Positions 17,019 through 26,714 of a stretch of 64,000 nt of DNA are shown in pieces (the stretch's first letter is position 1; the number at the start of each line of letters is the position of its first letter). The notes under the pieces were generated by a model. The model saw only the letters and a program-made list of their open reading frames with translations, made no database searches and had not been told where the DNA came from. The stretch spans positions 310,001-374,000 of the forward strand of contig OZ219799.1 of assembly GCA_964291275.2 (NCBI GenBank). Direction: 5' to 3'. Source of the stretch: Bin80 sp964291275 (lineage in GTDB: Bacteria > Bacteroidota > Rhodothermia > Rhodothermales > Bin80). The position numbers were made by a program, and so were the translations under genes.

Positions 17019-18958
17019 ATCAAGAAGCCCCGTTGAGATGGGATCATGGTCTTGAGGGACCTGCGAAGAGAATTGCGGAGTTGGACCACACTCCGATTCG
17101 AGTCTTGGCTGGCCCTGGAACGGGGAAAACGTTTGCGATGATGAGGCGCGTCGCGCGCCTGCTTCAGGAAGGTTCGACCGCAGGCCGGATTCTGGTCTGC
17201 ACCTTTACGAGAACGGCCGCTAAGGATCTTGAGAATGCATTAGCTAAACTGAATGCACCCGACATTGACGCGGTGTATGCTGAAACTTTGCATGCCTTCT
17301 GTTTTCGTCTACTGTGTCAAGCTGATGTTTTGGAGATCACCGGACGAATTCCGCGCACCCTCCTAAAATTCGAAGAGCGTTTCCTGCTTGAAGACCTGAA
17401 GCTTGGGGGTTATGGGAAGATCCGCGATCTCAGGAGGCTTCTTCGTGCCCGCAATGCGGCATGGGCGCGTCTCCAGTCCGAGACACCTAGCCAGCCAATC
17501 ACACCCGAAGAGCAGTCCTTTAAGCAGGACCTTGACGGATGGCTGCGATTTCATGAGGCCATGCACATCGGAGAGTTAATCCCAAAAGCTCTGCAATATC
17601 TTCGGCAAAATCCAGCATCCCCTCACCGTGGCCTATTCGAACATGTGCTCATTGATGAATACCAAGATCTCAATCGGGCAGACCAAGTTCTTTTGGATTT
17701 GCTTGCCAGGGAAGGACAGCTTGTCGTGGTCGGAGACGAGAATCAATCCATCTACTCCTTCAGGTTCGCCTACCCGGATGGGATTGCCAAATTCGACCAA
17801 TCACATCCTGGAACCCAAAACATCAATCTTGATGAATGTCGTCGGTGCCCTCGGCTTGTGGTTGAGATGGCAAACGCGTTGATTAGCAACAATCAAAGTA
17901 GAGTACCGCGCACACTCACACCAAGGCCGGAAAATCCTGATGGCAAAGACAAAGTGCACATACTTCAGTGGGATGATATGCATAAGGAGGCACAAGGCAT
18001 CGCAAAGATCATTCACACCCGAATTCAGAGACGAGAGGTGAACCCCGGAAAAGTTCTTGTTCTGGCCCCACGTCGCCAATTCGGATATGAGATCCGCGAT
18101 GCACTCAATGTCTTCGGGGTGTCTGCCCACAGTTTCTTTCAGGAAGAAGAACTCGATACAGACGATGCTCAGCAAGCTTTCACCTTGCTCACCCTTCTGG
18201 CGAATCCTGATGACCGCGTAGCCCTCCGCTGCTGGTGTGATTACGGCGTTTCTTCTTCGCGAAGCCCTGCATGGAAACGGCTGAGAAATTACTGCGAGAA
18301 TACTAGACAAACACCTCGCGAGGCATTGGAGCACCTTGCATCGGATAAGATCCGCATCCCCTATTCCAATCACCTCGTCAAATCATTCCAGAAGCTTCAA
18401 ACACGCCTTATTGAACTTGAAAATCTCCGGAGCCAAGCATTAGTGGATGTCCTTTTTCCCGGAAATCAGGGTTGGGCCCTCCCCTTACGTGACTTAGCTT
18501 CAACCATTGAGGAAAATGAGTTCGATGCCAAAACACTGCATAAAGGTCTCCGCACGCGGATCGTCCAACCAGAACTTCCGATGGATGTGGACTATGTTCG
18601 CGTGATGAGCCTTCACAAGTCGAAAGGGCTGACAGCAGACCTTGTCGCGGTGGTCGGATGTGTTGAGGGCCTTTTCCCCAGGCGAAATACAACTGGGGAC
18701 ACATTGACCAAACAAACAGAGCTACTAGAAGAGCAGAGACGCCTCTTTTATGTGGCTATCACAAGGGCGAGACAGTCTCTTTTCCTGTCAAGTGTGACAC
18801 AGTTGCCGAAAGTCCTGGCCTTAAACATGGGACTGCCGGTTCGAAACAAAAATCGTGCCCATGTCCCCACCATCACATCAAGTTTTCTCAACGAACTCGG
18901 TCCTTCAAGTCCCACTCCCGTTTTGGGTACCACTTTCCTCGAAAAAGATTCAGCATGA
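17015..18958 (+). CDS. UvrD/PcrA-like superfamily 1 helicase
   Basis: A 647-residue 3'-5' helicase of the UvrD type. Motif I GPGTGKT is at 33-39, motif Ia CTFTRTAAKDL follows, and motif II IDEYQD is near 212. Motif III GDENQSIYSFR is near 238, and motifs V-VI are LHKSKGL near 531 and YVAITRARQSLFLS near 578. It is shorter than housekeeping UvrD (about 720) and lacks the usual C-terminal extension. It overlaps the SNF2 gene by four bases and the methylase gene by four bases, so it is an integral part of the defence operon rather than a repair gene that happens to be nearby. A separate UvrD-like helicase is not, to my knowledge, a defining member of Hma, so it may be a system-specific addition. 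Confidence 0.92.
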   Translation: MNQEAPLRWDHGLEGPAKRIAELDHTPIRVLAGPGTGKTFAMMRRVARLLQEGSTAGRILVCTFTRTAAKDLENALAKLNAPDIDAVYAETLHAFCFRLLCQADVLEITGRIPRTLLKFEERFLLEDLKLGGYGKIRDLRRLLRARNAAWARLQSETPSQPITPEEQSFKQDLDGWLRFHEAMHIGELIPKALQYLRQNPASPHRGLFEHVLIDEYQDLNRADQVLLDLLAREGQLVVVGDENQSIYSFRFAYPDGIAKFDQSHPGTQNINLDECRRCPRLVVEMANALISNNQSRVPRTLTPRPENPDGKDKVHILQWDDMHKEAQGIAKIIHTRIQRREVNPGKVLVLAPRRQFGYEIRDALNVFGVSAHSFFQEEELDTDDAQQAFTLLTLLANPDDRVALRCWCDYGVSSSRSPAWKRLRNYCENTRQTPREALEHLASDKIRIPYSNHLVKSFQKLQTRLIELENLRSQALVDVLFPGNQGWALPLRDLASTIEENEFDAKTLHKGLRTRIVQPELPMDVDYVRVMSLHKSKGLTADLVAVVGCVEGLFPRRNTTGDTLTKQTELLEEQRRLFYVAITRARQSLFLSSVTQLPKVLALNMGLPVRNKNRAHVPTITSSFLNELGPSSPTPVLGTTFLEKDSA

Positions 18959-21897
18959 GTGCGAAACGAAATAGCGCGTACGATTGCCCACGGCTCATTG
19001 AGGTGGCACTTCCAGTCAGAGAGATCTCCGCGGAAAGTGTGCGCGACAAGAACATGCACCACGCTCACATTAGCCATTTACACCTCTGGTGGGCTCGTAG
19101 GCCTTTACCTGTATCACGCGCCGTGGTCTTCGCTTCACTCGTACCAGATCCAGACGATGCTCGGTGTCCTATCGACTTCCGCGCAGCCGTAGAACGATAT
19201 CTCAAGACGCATGTACCGGAGAGTCTAAAGAGCTATCGTCGTGGACGAGAGATTCATCGTAATGACGACCCCTATCGCCCACAACAGGGCATCCAAGACA
19301 CTCTGAGAAATCGACTACTGGCTTTCATTGCGAATTGGTCACCGGAGGCACTGGCCTTCGAGGCCGGACAACGCCAAAATCGGCCTGATAAAAAACAACT
19401 CCTTGACGACCGCTCTCTCGTGAAGTGGGAAACATCTGATCCAAGCAACGCCCAGGGTTTTGAAATTCTCCGCATTGCTCAAGAACTCGTGCGGATTGCC
19501 CAAAATGATGATATCGCCACCTTGCTGGATCCCTTCGCCGGTGGTGGAGCAATTCCCCTGGAAGCAGGTCGGCTTGGTTGCCGTGCTATCGCAAACGATT
19601 ACAACCCGGTCGCACACCTAATCCTGCGTGCGACCTGCGAATTGCCTCAAAAATACGGCAAGCCAGGAACGAGAATGAAGATGGTCAAGGAATTTGGAGA
19701 CTGGATTGAATGTGAGACTTCTGTCCCGAATGTACTTGTCTATGACTTTGAGTATTGGGCAAATTGCGTCTTAGATCGGGTGCGACGGAAGATCAAGCAT
19801 TTGTATCCCGCAGGGAGGGATAGACGGCCAGTTCTTGCGTATCTCTGGGCAAGGACGATTCCCTGTTCCAATCCATCGTGCCAGGCCCAGATTCCGTTGC
19901 TGCGCAGCCTTCTTGTGCGCAGCAAGGCACCAAAGGTTGCGCTAGCATTAGAAGTTGATAGGGAGATGAAGGAGATCTCATTCGGGATTGCCAGAGGCGA
20001 TCAAATCAAGAGAACGCAAGGTACAAAGCGAGCGAGAGGACCAGCGTTGTGTCCTTACTGCAACCAGTCCACATCTGGAGAAGAGATTCGCATCGCCAGC
20101 CGTGCAGGCCAAATGGGTGAGCAGATGGTGTGTGTAGTTGTGGAGGGAGAAAAGGGAAAGGACTATCGGACGGTAGAAGACCTTGACCTCGTTGGATTCG
20201 TTCGGGCAAAGAAGGTTGAGGTTGAATTTCCTGGAGAACGAATCCCGGAGAATCAATGGAATGTTAGGCAGTGGTTGTTCGGCATGAACACTTGGGGTTC
20301 GCTCTTCAACCCTCGCCAACTCGTAGCAATACAGATGTTTGTCGCTTCTTTCCATGAAGTATTCAAAATGATGGAGCAAGCTATTCCTGACAAGAAATAT
20401 CGCCTTGCGCTTGGATTATACCTTGGATTGTGGATAGACAGGGTTGCTGTATTCAACAACAGCTTTACGCGCTGGCGGTCCAGCCATCAAAAGAGTGAGA
20501 CTCCCTTCGGAGGACAGTCCATCCCGATGATCTGGGATTACCCGGAGGTCAATCCTCTTGCCAACAGTTCAGGAACGGCCTCCACTCAGCTTCGGTACAT
20601 GCTCAAGGTCATAGAACATGAGCGAACTACCAACGAGGGAACATATCAAGAGCCAACCGTCCTTCTCGGCAATGCTGCATCGTTACCTCTGGAGTCGGGA
20701 ATCGCACACTGTGTCGTGACTGACCCTCCTTACGACGATGCCATTGCTTATAGTGATTTGTCTGATTTCTTCTACATCTGGCTCAAGCGGAGCATTGGAT
20801 CACTGTTCCCAGACGTGTTCACCACACCCTTAACGCCTAAATCAGACGAAGCTGTGAGCCTAAGGCACCGACATGATGGCTCACAAGAGCGAGCACGCAC
20901 ACACTACCGGCAGCTTCTTGAGGAGAGTTTCCGGGAGACGCTGCGCCTTGTCCGAGAGCCCAAGCTCGTTACAGTTATGTTTGCGCATCAATCCACTGAT
21001 GCCTGGACGGCACTGATTTTGGCTCTCTTTGAAGCGGGATTATCGCCCAACGCCACTTGGCCGATAGCAACCGAGATGCCGAAAACGGCCTTAGCTTTGG
21101 GCACTGCATCCCTGGAGACTTCGGTCACTGTAGTCTGCCGCCCTCGGGATGTAGGAAGTGCTATTTCATTCAAACAAGTTCGCGGCGAAATCGAAGAGAG
21201 CGTGCATCATTCCGTAAAACGATTCTGGTCCTATGGTTTTAGAGGCGCTGACCTCATTGTTGCCTGCTATGGCCCTGCAGTAGGCGTTTTCGGCAAATAC
21301 GAACGCGTGGAAAAGGCGGACGGAACTCTAGTCGGTATTCCCGAGCTATTGGACCTTGCTAGGCGGACGGCCCGTGATACCATCGCAGGAGAGTTTCGCG
21401 GAGATAGTCTTTCAACGCTCTACTATGTGTGGGCAAATCTTTACGGTACGACGGAGCAGGCATGGGACGATGCCCGATTGGTAGTTCAAATCGGGGGAGA
21501 CCAAGACAGCGCCATGGAAGTGGCCCGAGAGCATGGAATTTTCGTATTAGATGGCCCCAAGTGTCGGCTTGCCGTTCTTGAGGATCGTGCCGGTCGCCCA
21601 AGCCTTGGCCGTGATCAGAACCCTCCCCACATTGACGCGCTACATCAAAGCATGCTGCTTTGGAAGGAGGAAAAGCGACAAGACCTTGTCACGTACCTCG
21701 GTGAACGTAATCTCTTGGAAGATGGACCGTTTTGGAAACTGGCACAGGCATTATTCGAGGTTCTCCCCCGAGATTTGGAGGATTGGAAGTTGGTAAACGC
21801 CTTGCTCGGTGAGCGTCAAACACTGCGCATGGAGGGCAAGAGCACGATGTACAAGAGCACGCAGCAAGACTTGTTTTTCAGTGGAAAAAACGCTTAG
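18955..21897 (+). CDS. DUF1156 adenine-type DNA methyltransferase
   Basis: A 980-residue DNA methylase of the DUF1156 family. The signature N-terminus contains LIEVALPVREIS and HISHLHLWWARRPLPVSR (residues about 13-55). The S-adenosylmethionine motif DPFAGGGAIPLEAG is near 192, the catalytic DPPY is at 590-593, and paired cysteine motifs (CSNPSCQ near 304, CPYC near 366) suggest an inserted zinc ribbon. DPPY indicates N6-adenine or N4-cytosine methylation. The large insert between motif I and DPPY is typical of this family. It would mark host DNA as self for the associated helicase/ATPase machinery. It overlaps the UvrD gene by four bases and lies six bases ahead of the DUF499 ATPase gene. 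Confidence 0.92.
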   Translation: MSAKRNSAYDCPRLIEVALPVREISAESVRDKNMHHAHISHLHLWWARRPLPVSRAVVFASLVPDPDDARCPIDFRAAVERYLKTHVPESLKSYRRGREIHRNDDPYRPQQGIQDTLRNRLLAFIANWSPEALAFEAGQRQNRPDKKQLLDDRSLVKWETSDPSNAQGFEILRIAQELVRIAQNDDIATLLDPFAGGGAIPLEAGRLGCRAIANDYNPVAHLILRATCELPQKYGKPGTRMKMVKEFGDWIECETSVPNVLVYDFEYWANCVLDRVRRKIKHLYPAGRDRRPVLAYLWARTIPCSNPSCQAQIPLLRSLLVRSKAPKVALALEVDREMKEISFGIARGDQIKRTQGTKRARGPALCPYCNQSTSGEEIRIASRAGQMGEQMVCVVVEGEKGKDYRTVEDLDLVGFVRAKKVEVEFPGERIPENQWNVRQWLFGMNTWGSLFNPRQLVAIQMFVASFHEVFKMMEQAIPDKKYRLALGLYLGLWIDRVAVFNNSFTRWRSSHQKSETPFGGQSIPMIWDYPEVNPLANSSGTASTQLRYMLKVIEHERTTNEGTYQEPTVLLGNAASLPLESGIAHCVVTDPPYDDAIAYSDLSDFFYIWLKRSIGSLFPDVFTTPLTPKSDEAVSLRHRHDGSQERARTHYRQLLEESFRETLRLVREPKLVTVMFAHQSTDAWTALILALFEAGLSPNATWPIATEMPKTALALGTASLETSVTVVCRPRDVGSAISFKQVRGEIEESVHHSVKRFWSYGFRGADLIVACYGPAVGVFGKYERVEKADGTLVGIPELLDLARRTARDTIAGEFRGDSLSTLYYVWANLYGTTEQAWDDARLVVQIGGDQDSAMEVAREHGIFVLDGPKCRLAVLEDRAGRPSLGRDQNPPHIDALHQSMLLWKEEKRQDLVTYLGERNLLEDGPFWKLAQALFEVLPRDLEDWKLVNALLGERQTLRMEGKSTMYKSTQQDLFFSGKNA

Positions 21898-21903
21898 AAC
21901 ATA

Positions 21904-24714
21904 ATGAAGGAAGTACTCAAGCCTTGGTATGCGATTGCGACACCTCACGAGGACATTCGAGAGGGGCGTCTCGCCGAAGCGGTGTTCGCCGCTAACCTCT
22001 GGGCGGTCGTTCGGGGTACCGCGCCTGATATCTACCTTGATGCCGAACAGTTCTTTGGCAAGACCTACCTAACGTCAGGACTGTCCCGGGTGTTGAATCA
22101 GGTCACTAATGCGATGCGTAGTGGAGGTGAGACGGGAGACCGGATCATTAGTCTGCAGACTGTCTTCGGTGGTGGCAAGACACATACGCTCGTGGCTCTA
22201 TGGCATTTGGCGAAAAATGTGGATCAACTGAATGGCTCACCACATGCTGAAGGCCTACGGAAAGCCATAGGTGGACAACTACCCGAGAAAGTAAAGGGTG
22301 TTGCAGTCTTCACAAACCAGACATGCGATGCGACACAGGGACGTAAGGAGACCGACGGCATTCATCTGCATACGTTGTGGGGAGAACTGGCGTACCAACT
22401 CGGTGGGAAGCCCCTCTACGAACGCGTACGGGCAAATGACGAAAACCAGCGGGTCCCACAGGGGGTCTTTGTTGAAATCCTTCGAGCTGCCTCCCCGTGT
22501 CTCATTCTTCTTGATGAGTTGGCCGACTATTGCGTTGGGGCGGCCGCGGTTCCCGTCGGACAAACAAGTCTTGCTGATCAGACCGTGTCCTTTATCCAGC
22601 AATTAACTGAATCCGTACAGCAAGTCCCAGGCGCAGTCGTAGTTGCGACGCTTCCGGCGAGTAAATACGAGGTCGCGCAGAGCGAAAAGGGACAGGAGGC
22701 ATTCATGGCACTCGAGAAGCGTTTTCAGCGCCTCGGGGCCGATGTCAAACCGGTCGCAGATAATGAAATCTATGAGGTCGTCCGCGCCCGACTGTTTGAA
22801 TCCATTGTGCCGGAAAGTGAACCGGACTACCCCAAACAGATCGCTCGTGTTTATCAGGGCATGTATGCAAAGCACTCCAGGGAGGTGCCGGCTGAAGCTG
22901 CAAAGAGCATGTATCGTGAGCAAATCCAGCGAGCCTATCCCTTTCATCCTTTACTCATTGATGCATTTTACACCCGTTGGGGAAGCCACCCCGATTTGCA
23001 GCGGACGCGGGGGGTTCTGCGCCTTCTTGCAAGCATCGTAGGGGATCTCTGGCAGCATCGCCGGGCAAGTAGCCAAACACAACATTTAATCCAACCGTGC
23101 CACGTCCGATGGTCCGTTGATGCAGTTCAGGCCGCGTTGACTCGCCTCTGGGGACCTCCCTACCAGTCTGTCGCCGCTGCAGACATCATTGGCGAGCGAT
23201 CCAATGCTGGCCTTTTCGATGAAGAACGAGGTAGCGACTATCGGATAGAGGCTATCGGAGAAGGCTTGGCGTCCGCAATACTTCTTGGCTCCTTTGGTGG
23301 CCAGGGCGGCCGGAGCGGCTTTAGTTCGAAGGATCTGAGACTTGCATGCTCACGGTGGGGACTGAACTGGAACTACACGGATGGGGCCTTGCTCGAACTA
23401 GAGAACCGCTGCTTTTATCTGCATGTGACATCCGCCGGAAGCCTCGGAAAACGTTACTGGTTTGGTACGAGGCCGACACTCAATAAACTGGTTGTGCAGT
23501 ACCGTCAGCAGAGTGCGAATGAGGATTTCGGTAGACAAATCATGGAAAACCTCCGCACCGAGTCCCACAGGGGTTCCGCAGCCGGGGCAACATGGCGTGT
23601 CATCGTTGACCCTGCCGAGGACCTGCCGGAGCAGAAGGCCCTAACTTTACTGATTTTGCCACCTTCGCTTGCTTGGAATGAAAAAGACGACGCCAAAGAT
23701 CTCATTCGAGACCGTGTGCTATCCATCAGCACACAATGTGGTCAAAAGGATCGACTTTACCGTAACACGCTCCTCTATCTTGTAGGAACCAAAAACGGAC
23801 TCAGTAAACTGCGGCAAGCCCACCGAACTTGGGCAGCTTTGGAGGGAGTGCGCACAGACTATTGGGATCAACTTGATGAAGATCAACAGCAGGACCTCAG
23901 GGAGCGCCTTGAAACGGCCCGTCAAGTAGCCTTTCGGGCACTGGGCCCGGCATACACAGTTGCCCTACGAGTGCGAGGACATGAGGTGGAAACCGTTTCT
24001 CTTCTGGATGCGCGCCGAACATTCCAGGAACATCTCAGCTATGTGTGGACGACACTGGTAGAGGATGAGGAGTGGATTTTACGTCGTGTTGGCTCGGTGA
24101 CACTGGAGAGCACGGGCCTAATTCCGAAGGAAGGGGGCCTGCGACTGAAAGATGCCATTGACGCTTACCTTCGGTTCACTGATAAGCCCATGATCGCGGC
24201 CAAGGGAGCAGTAACTATCGGACTGACTCAAGCCTGCATTGACGGTCTCGTAGGCATTGGTCGCGGTGGTAGTCCTTCGACCCTACAGATCCGGTACTGC
24301 AGGCAGTCAGTGCCACTGGATCCAAGCGAAGATGGACTTTGGATCATTCCTCCATTCGAGCCCGAAGTGGAGAAAGTTCAAGGAGACGAGGAGATTATCA
24401 AAGCTGGGGACAATACGAGAGAGTCAAGTAATACTGACAAGAGCATCGAAGTAATTTCTGGGGACAAAATAAGCGGCGCGGGTTCGGTGCAAAGGTTTGT
24501 TATACAGGGCGAGGTTTCAGTTGGGCAATGGGCTGAGCTCTTCCGTTGCTTTATCAATCCTGGCGCAAATATGAACTTGCTGAAAATGGGACTCGGCGTG
24601 CAATTTGAAATGGTACTTCCCGAGGGCGAGGCATTGAGCGAACATGATTCGAAATTCAAAATGATGAAAGAAGCAGCAGGACAACTCGGATTGACACTTA
24701 CGGTAGACAAGTAG
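21904..24714 (+). CDS. DUF499 ATPase of Hma-like defence operon
   Basis: A 936-residue AAA+-like ATPase of the DUF499 family. It has an N-terminal motif around FFGKTYLTSGL, Walker A GGGKTHT at about 89-95, and Walker B LILLDELADY at about 200-208; a sensor-like TLPASKYEVAQ follows. The C-terminus (from about 770) is acidic and low-complexity, then a small globular end. DUF499 proteins accompany DUF1156 methylases and helicases in antiviral islands, where they resemble the BREX PglY/BrxC ATPases in role. It is the last gene of the operon, six bases after the methylase. No terminator with a U-tract is obvious downstream. Confidence 0.9.
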   Translation: MKEVLKPWYAIATPHEDIREGRLAEAVFAANLWAVVRGTAPDIYLDAEQFFGKTYLTSGLSRVLNQVTNAMRSGGETGDRIISLQTVFGGGKTHTLVALWHLAKNVDQLNGSPHAEGLRKAIGGQLPEKVKGVAVFTNQTCDATQGRKETDGIHLHTLWGELAYQLGGKPLYERVRANDENQRVPQGVFVEILRAASPCLILLDELADYCVGAAAVPVGQTSLADQTVSFIQQLTESVQQVPGAVVVATLPASKYEVAQSEKGQEAFMALEKRFQRLGADVKPVADNEIYEVVRARLFESIVPESEPDYPKQIARVYQGMYAKHSREVPAEAAKSMYREQIQRAYPFHPLLIDAFYTRWGSHPDLQRTRGVLRLLASIVGDLWQHRRASSQTQHLIQPCHVRWSVDAVQAALTRLWGPPYQSVAAADIIGERSNAGLFDEERGSDYRIEAIGEGLASAILLGSFGGQGGRSGFSSKDLRLACSRWGLNWNYTDGALLELENRCFYLHVTSAGSLGKRYWFGTRPTLNKLVVQYRQQSANEDFGRQIMENLRTESHRGSAAGATWRVIVDPAEDLPEQKALTLLILPPSLAWNEKDDAKDLIRDRVLSISTQCGQKDRLYRNTLLYLVGTKNGLSKLRQAHRTWAALEGVRTDYWDQLDEDQQQDLRERLETARQVAFRALGPAYTVALRVRGHEVETVSLLDARRTFQEHLSYVWTTLVEDEEWILRRVGSVTLESTGLIPKEGGLRLKDAIDAYLRFTDKPMIAAKGAVTIGLTQACIDGLVGIGRGGSPSTLQIRYCRQSVPLDPSEDGLWIIPPFEPEVEKVQGDEEIIKAGDNTRESSNTDKSIEVISGDKISGAGSVQRFVIQGEVSVGQWAELFRCFINPGANMNLLKMGLGVQFEMVLPEGEALSEHDSKFKMMKEAAGQLGLTLTVDK

Positions 24715-24805
24715 TGCTCGCGCAATCTCGCACTGGAGTTTGCCGAAATCCACTGGTAATCAACGGTGATCATCCATGGCAACCAGCTCTACAATTGGCT
24801 GAATT

Positions 24806-25462
24806 TTAGAGCTCTTCACCTTTTCTTGTGAAAGGCTTACCTATGGACTCCTTCAGGGTATATATCCAGCCCTTCGAAATAGGAAGTAGATTGCATTCGA
24901 ACCCACTGTTTGTTGCGGAATCCTTGACACCATAGTTTGATGGTTTGGATCCGACCGTTGATGGTTTCAGCAGGGCCATTACGGACTCTTTACGGAGAAG
25001 TACATCCAAACCAAACTGCATGAAAGATCCTGGTTCGATGACTGCAATGATCTCTATCTGTTTACCAGACAGGTCAGGTAGATGAGGTTGGCGCACACCA
25101 GATACGGTTAAGCTGTCGTAATGCACACGCTCGTATCGGAGCTGTTTCAGGTCTGGATACGGGGCTTGGCACAAGGAGTTATCATTACAGAGAGACCAGA
25201 TTCGAGGAAGTTGGATGGTTGAAAAGAACAAAGAACACGGGATCTCTGAAGGCTTTACCCTGGAAAATGGTTATGTCAAACTGATCTCCCGGGCCGACCT
25301 CCACCGGGTCAGTTACAATCACCAATGCTCTGTTGGTGAGATCTGACTGCAATGTGATGCGTAGCAACCCCGGGTGCGCGGGGACGGCTCAACTCCAGTG
25401 CTGCAAGCTCCTAGTCCGATCAGAAAAAGAAAACTGAAAGCTTTGGAGAGAGGTGAGCGTTT
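24806..25462 (-). pseudogene. Lipoprotein gene broken by two frameshifts
   Basis: Three overlapping reverse-strand frames join into one sensible lipoprotein. First comes a signal with lipobox LGAC (around 25420-25390). A frame change near 25372 in a CCCGGGG run leads into LRITLQSDLTNRALVIVTDP and then VGPGDQFDITIF. A second change near 25210 leads to a C-terminal 120-residue stretch ending at 24806. The middle piece looks like a beta-rich secreted domain. I do not recognise the family. Two independent breaks suggest a true pseudogene. It lies downstream of the sorting-domain fragment on the same strand. Confidence 0.5.
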
Positions 25463-25474
25463 TATTGATTGCAC

Positions 25475-25502
25475 GGTCCCCGAGGCTGAAACCTCGGGGA
25501 CC
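25475..25502 (-). terminator. Perfect 11-bp hairpin between two left-pointing genes
   Basis: GGTCCCCGAGG and its exact complement CCTCGGGGACC flank a 6-base loop (CTGAAA). The hairpin sits just downstream of the sorting-domain fragment's stop codon (25534) and upstream of the broken lipoprotein. There is no U-tract on either strand, so it is either a rho-independent-like terminator of weak type or an RNA-stability hairpin. Confidence 0.5.
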
Positions 25503-25533
25503 ATCTCGTGAGCTACTTGGCCAGCGTCATGCT

Positions 25534-25944
25534 TCATGTCGAGATAAAATCACCGGCTTGAATTCGGTAGATGTACATACCGCTAGACAGACGACTCGCA
25601 TCGAACCAGATATGCCGCGTACCCGCAGGTTGCATTCCGTCCAACAGCGTTGCCACCTTACGCCCAAGCAGATCGAATACATCAAGCGTTACGTGTTCGG
25701 CCACAGGCAGCTGGAATTGAATAGTGGTGGCCGGATTGAATGGATTGAGGTAGTTCTGCGACACCAAGTACACGGAGGGAACTTCTGCTGATACTTCTGA
25801 AGCAGTGGATATCAGCCCAAATGCCGCGTAGTTGTACGTTCTGACGTCGTCAGTACTGCCATCCAAGAAACCCCTGTCTCCGATATGTCCGATATAGGTC
25901 GACGAGAATGACGCTCCCTCATCGCCGGCTGCTGCCCTGATGGA
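25534..25944 (-). pseudogene. C-terminal fragment of a secreted protein with sorting domain
   Basis: The reverse frame runs on, without a start of its own, directly from the TGA stop of the deacetylase gene, in the same frame. The readable part ends with a FlgD-like/type IX sorting-type domain: VSQNYLNPFNPATTIQF, then DVFDLLGRKVATLLDG, then SGMYIYRI. Such domains form the last 80-90 residues of secreted proteins in Rhodothermota and relatives. No N-terminal domain or signal peptide is encoded here. It is either a remnant of a lost gene or the tail of the deacetylase separated by a stop mutation. Confidence 0.55.
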
Positions 25945-26712
25945 TCACACGTTTGCCAATGCTCGCCCAGTAGGAATTATGAGGACCTTTTCTATTGCCT
26001 TCAATTCGGAAAGAAGCCTGTCAAGATGCGCAGCGGAAAGAGGCCCCCAGCCCTCTTCATCCAAACCGTGAGCGTTGAAGATCAGCCATCCGCCGGACGA
26101 GGCCAGAAAACGATTAACCTCCTCCGTAAGAAATGTGTCAATATTCCCGGGACCGTGGCTGCTGCAAATCAGCTTCTTCTGCCCGGCGTGTGGCAGCGCA
26201 TTAATCTGCGCATAACCCGTTCGAAAAGCCTTCACTTGATCGGAGAGCCATTCCTCTATGGCAGGACTTGAAGCGTTGTAGGGAAAGTTGAAAATGGCTT
26301 GCTTGGGTTCGAATCCATTCAGTGCTTCCCCGAAGTAATCCAGGCAGCGCATGATCAAATCCTTTGCGTCCTGCAGCTGCACCTCGGTCAAATTCTGGTG
26401 CTTATACCCATGAGGCATGACTTCATGGCCACGCGCAACCAATTCGTTCCACAGCCCAAAGTCACCCACTGGAAAATGGTGATAGTCGTTGGGCAGAACG
26501 AAGTCATCCTGGTGGGCCGTGGCAATAACGTTGATGCAGGCCGACAACCCGTGCTTCTCAAAAATCTTCGCTGTTTCTAAACTCGATTTACGGAATCCAT
26601 CATCGAAGCTAAGCGTGATTACGTGTGTCTTCTGCCACTTGGTCATTGCTGCAAGTGCAGACAATCCCACACCCTTCAAAAAGCTCCGGCGGGTGATGGG
26701 ATCCAAACGCAT
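25945..26712 (-). CDS. Polysaccharide deacetylase with Tat-type signal
   Basis: A 255-residue NodB-homology carbohydrate esterase. A twin-arginine signal (TRRSFLKG, residues 7-14) precedes the catalytic domain. Motif 1 TLSFDDGF carries Asp37 and Asp38, and motif 2 HGYKH carries the zinc-binding His101 and His105. It probably removes acetyl groups from an exported or environmental glycan. The gene lies two bases downstream of the sulfatase gene on the same strand, so the two enzymes are likely co-expressed to process a sulfated, acetylated polysaccharide. The protein ends at TGA 25945, but the frame continues into a sorting-type domain beyond the stop. Confidence 0.85.
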   Translation of the reverse strand: MRLDPITRRSFLKGVGLSALAAMTKWQKTHVITLSFDDGFRKSSLETAKIFEKHGLSACINVIATAHQDDFVLPNDYHHFPVGDFGLWNELVARGHEVMPHGYKHQNLTEVQLQDAKDLIMRCLDYFGEALNGFEPKQAIFNFPYNASSPAIEEWLSDQVKAFRTGYAQINALPHAGQKKLICSSHGPGNIDTFLTEEVNRFLASSGGWLIFNAHGLDEEGWGPLSAAHLDRLLSELKAIEKVLIIPTGRALANV

Positions 26713-26714
26713 GG

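Noticed and set aside
13476..24714. DISARM or BREX system
   Set aside because: There is an SNF2 helicase and a methylase, but no DUF1998 protein, phospholipase-D protein, PglZ or BrxA/B; DUF1156 plus DUF499 fits Hma better.
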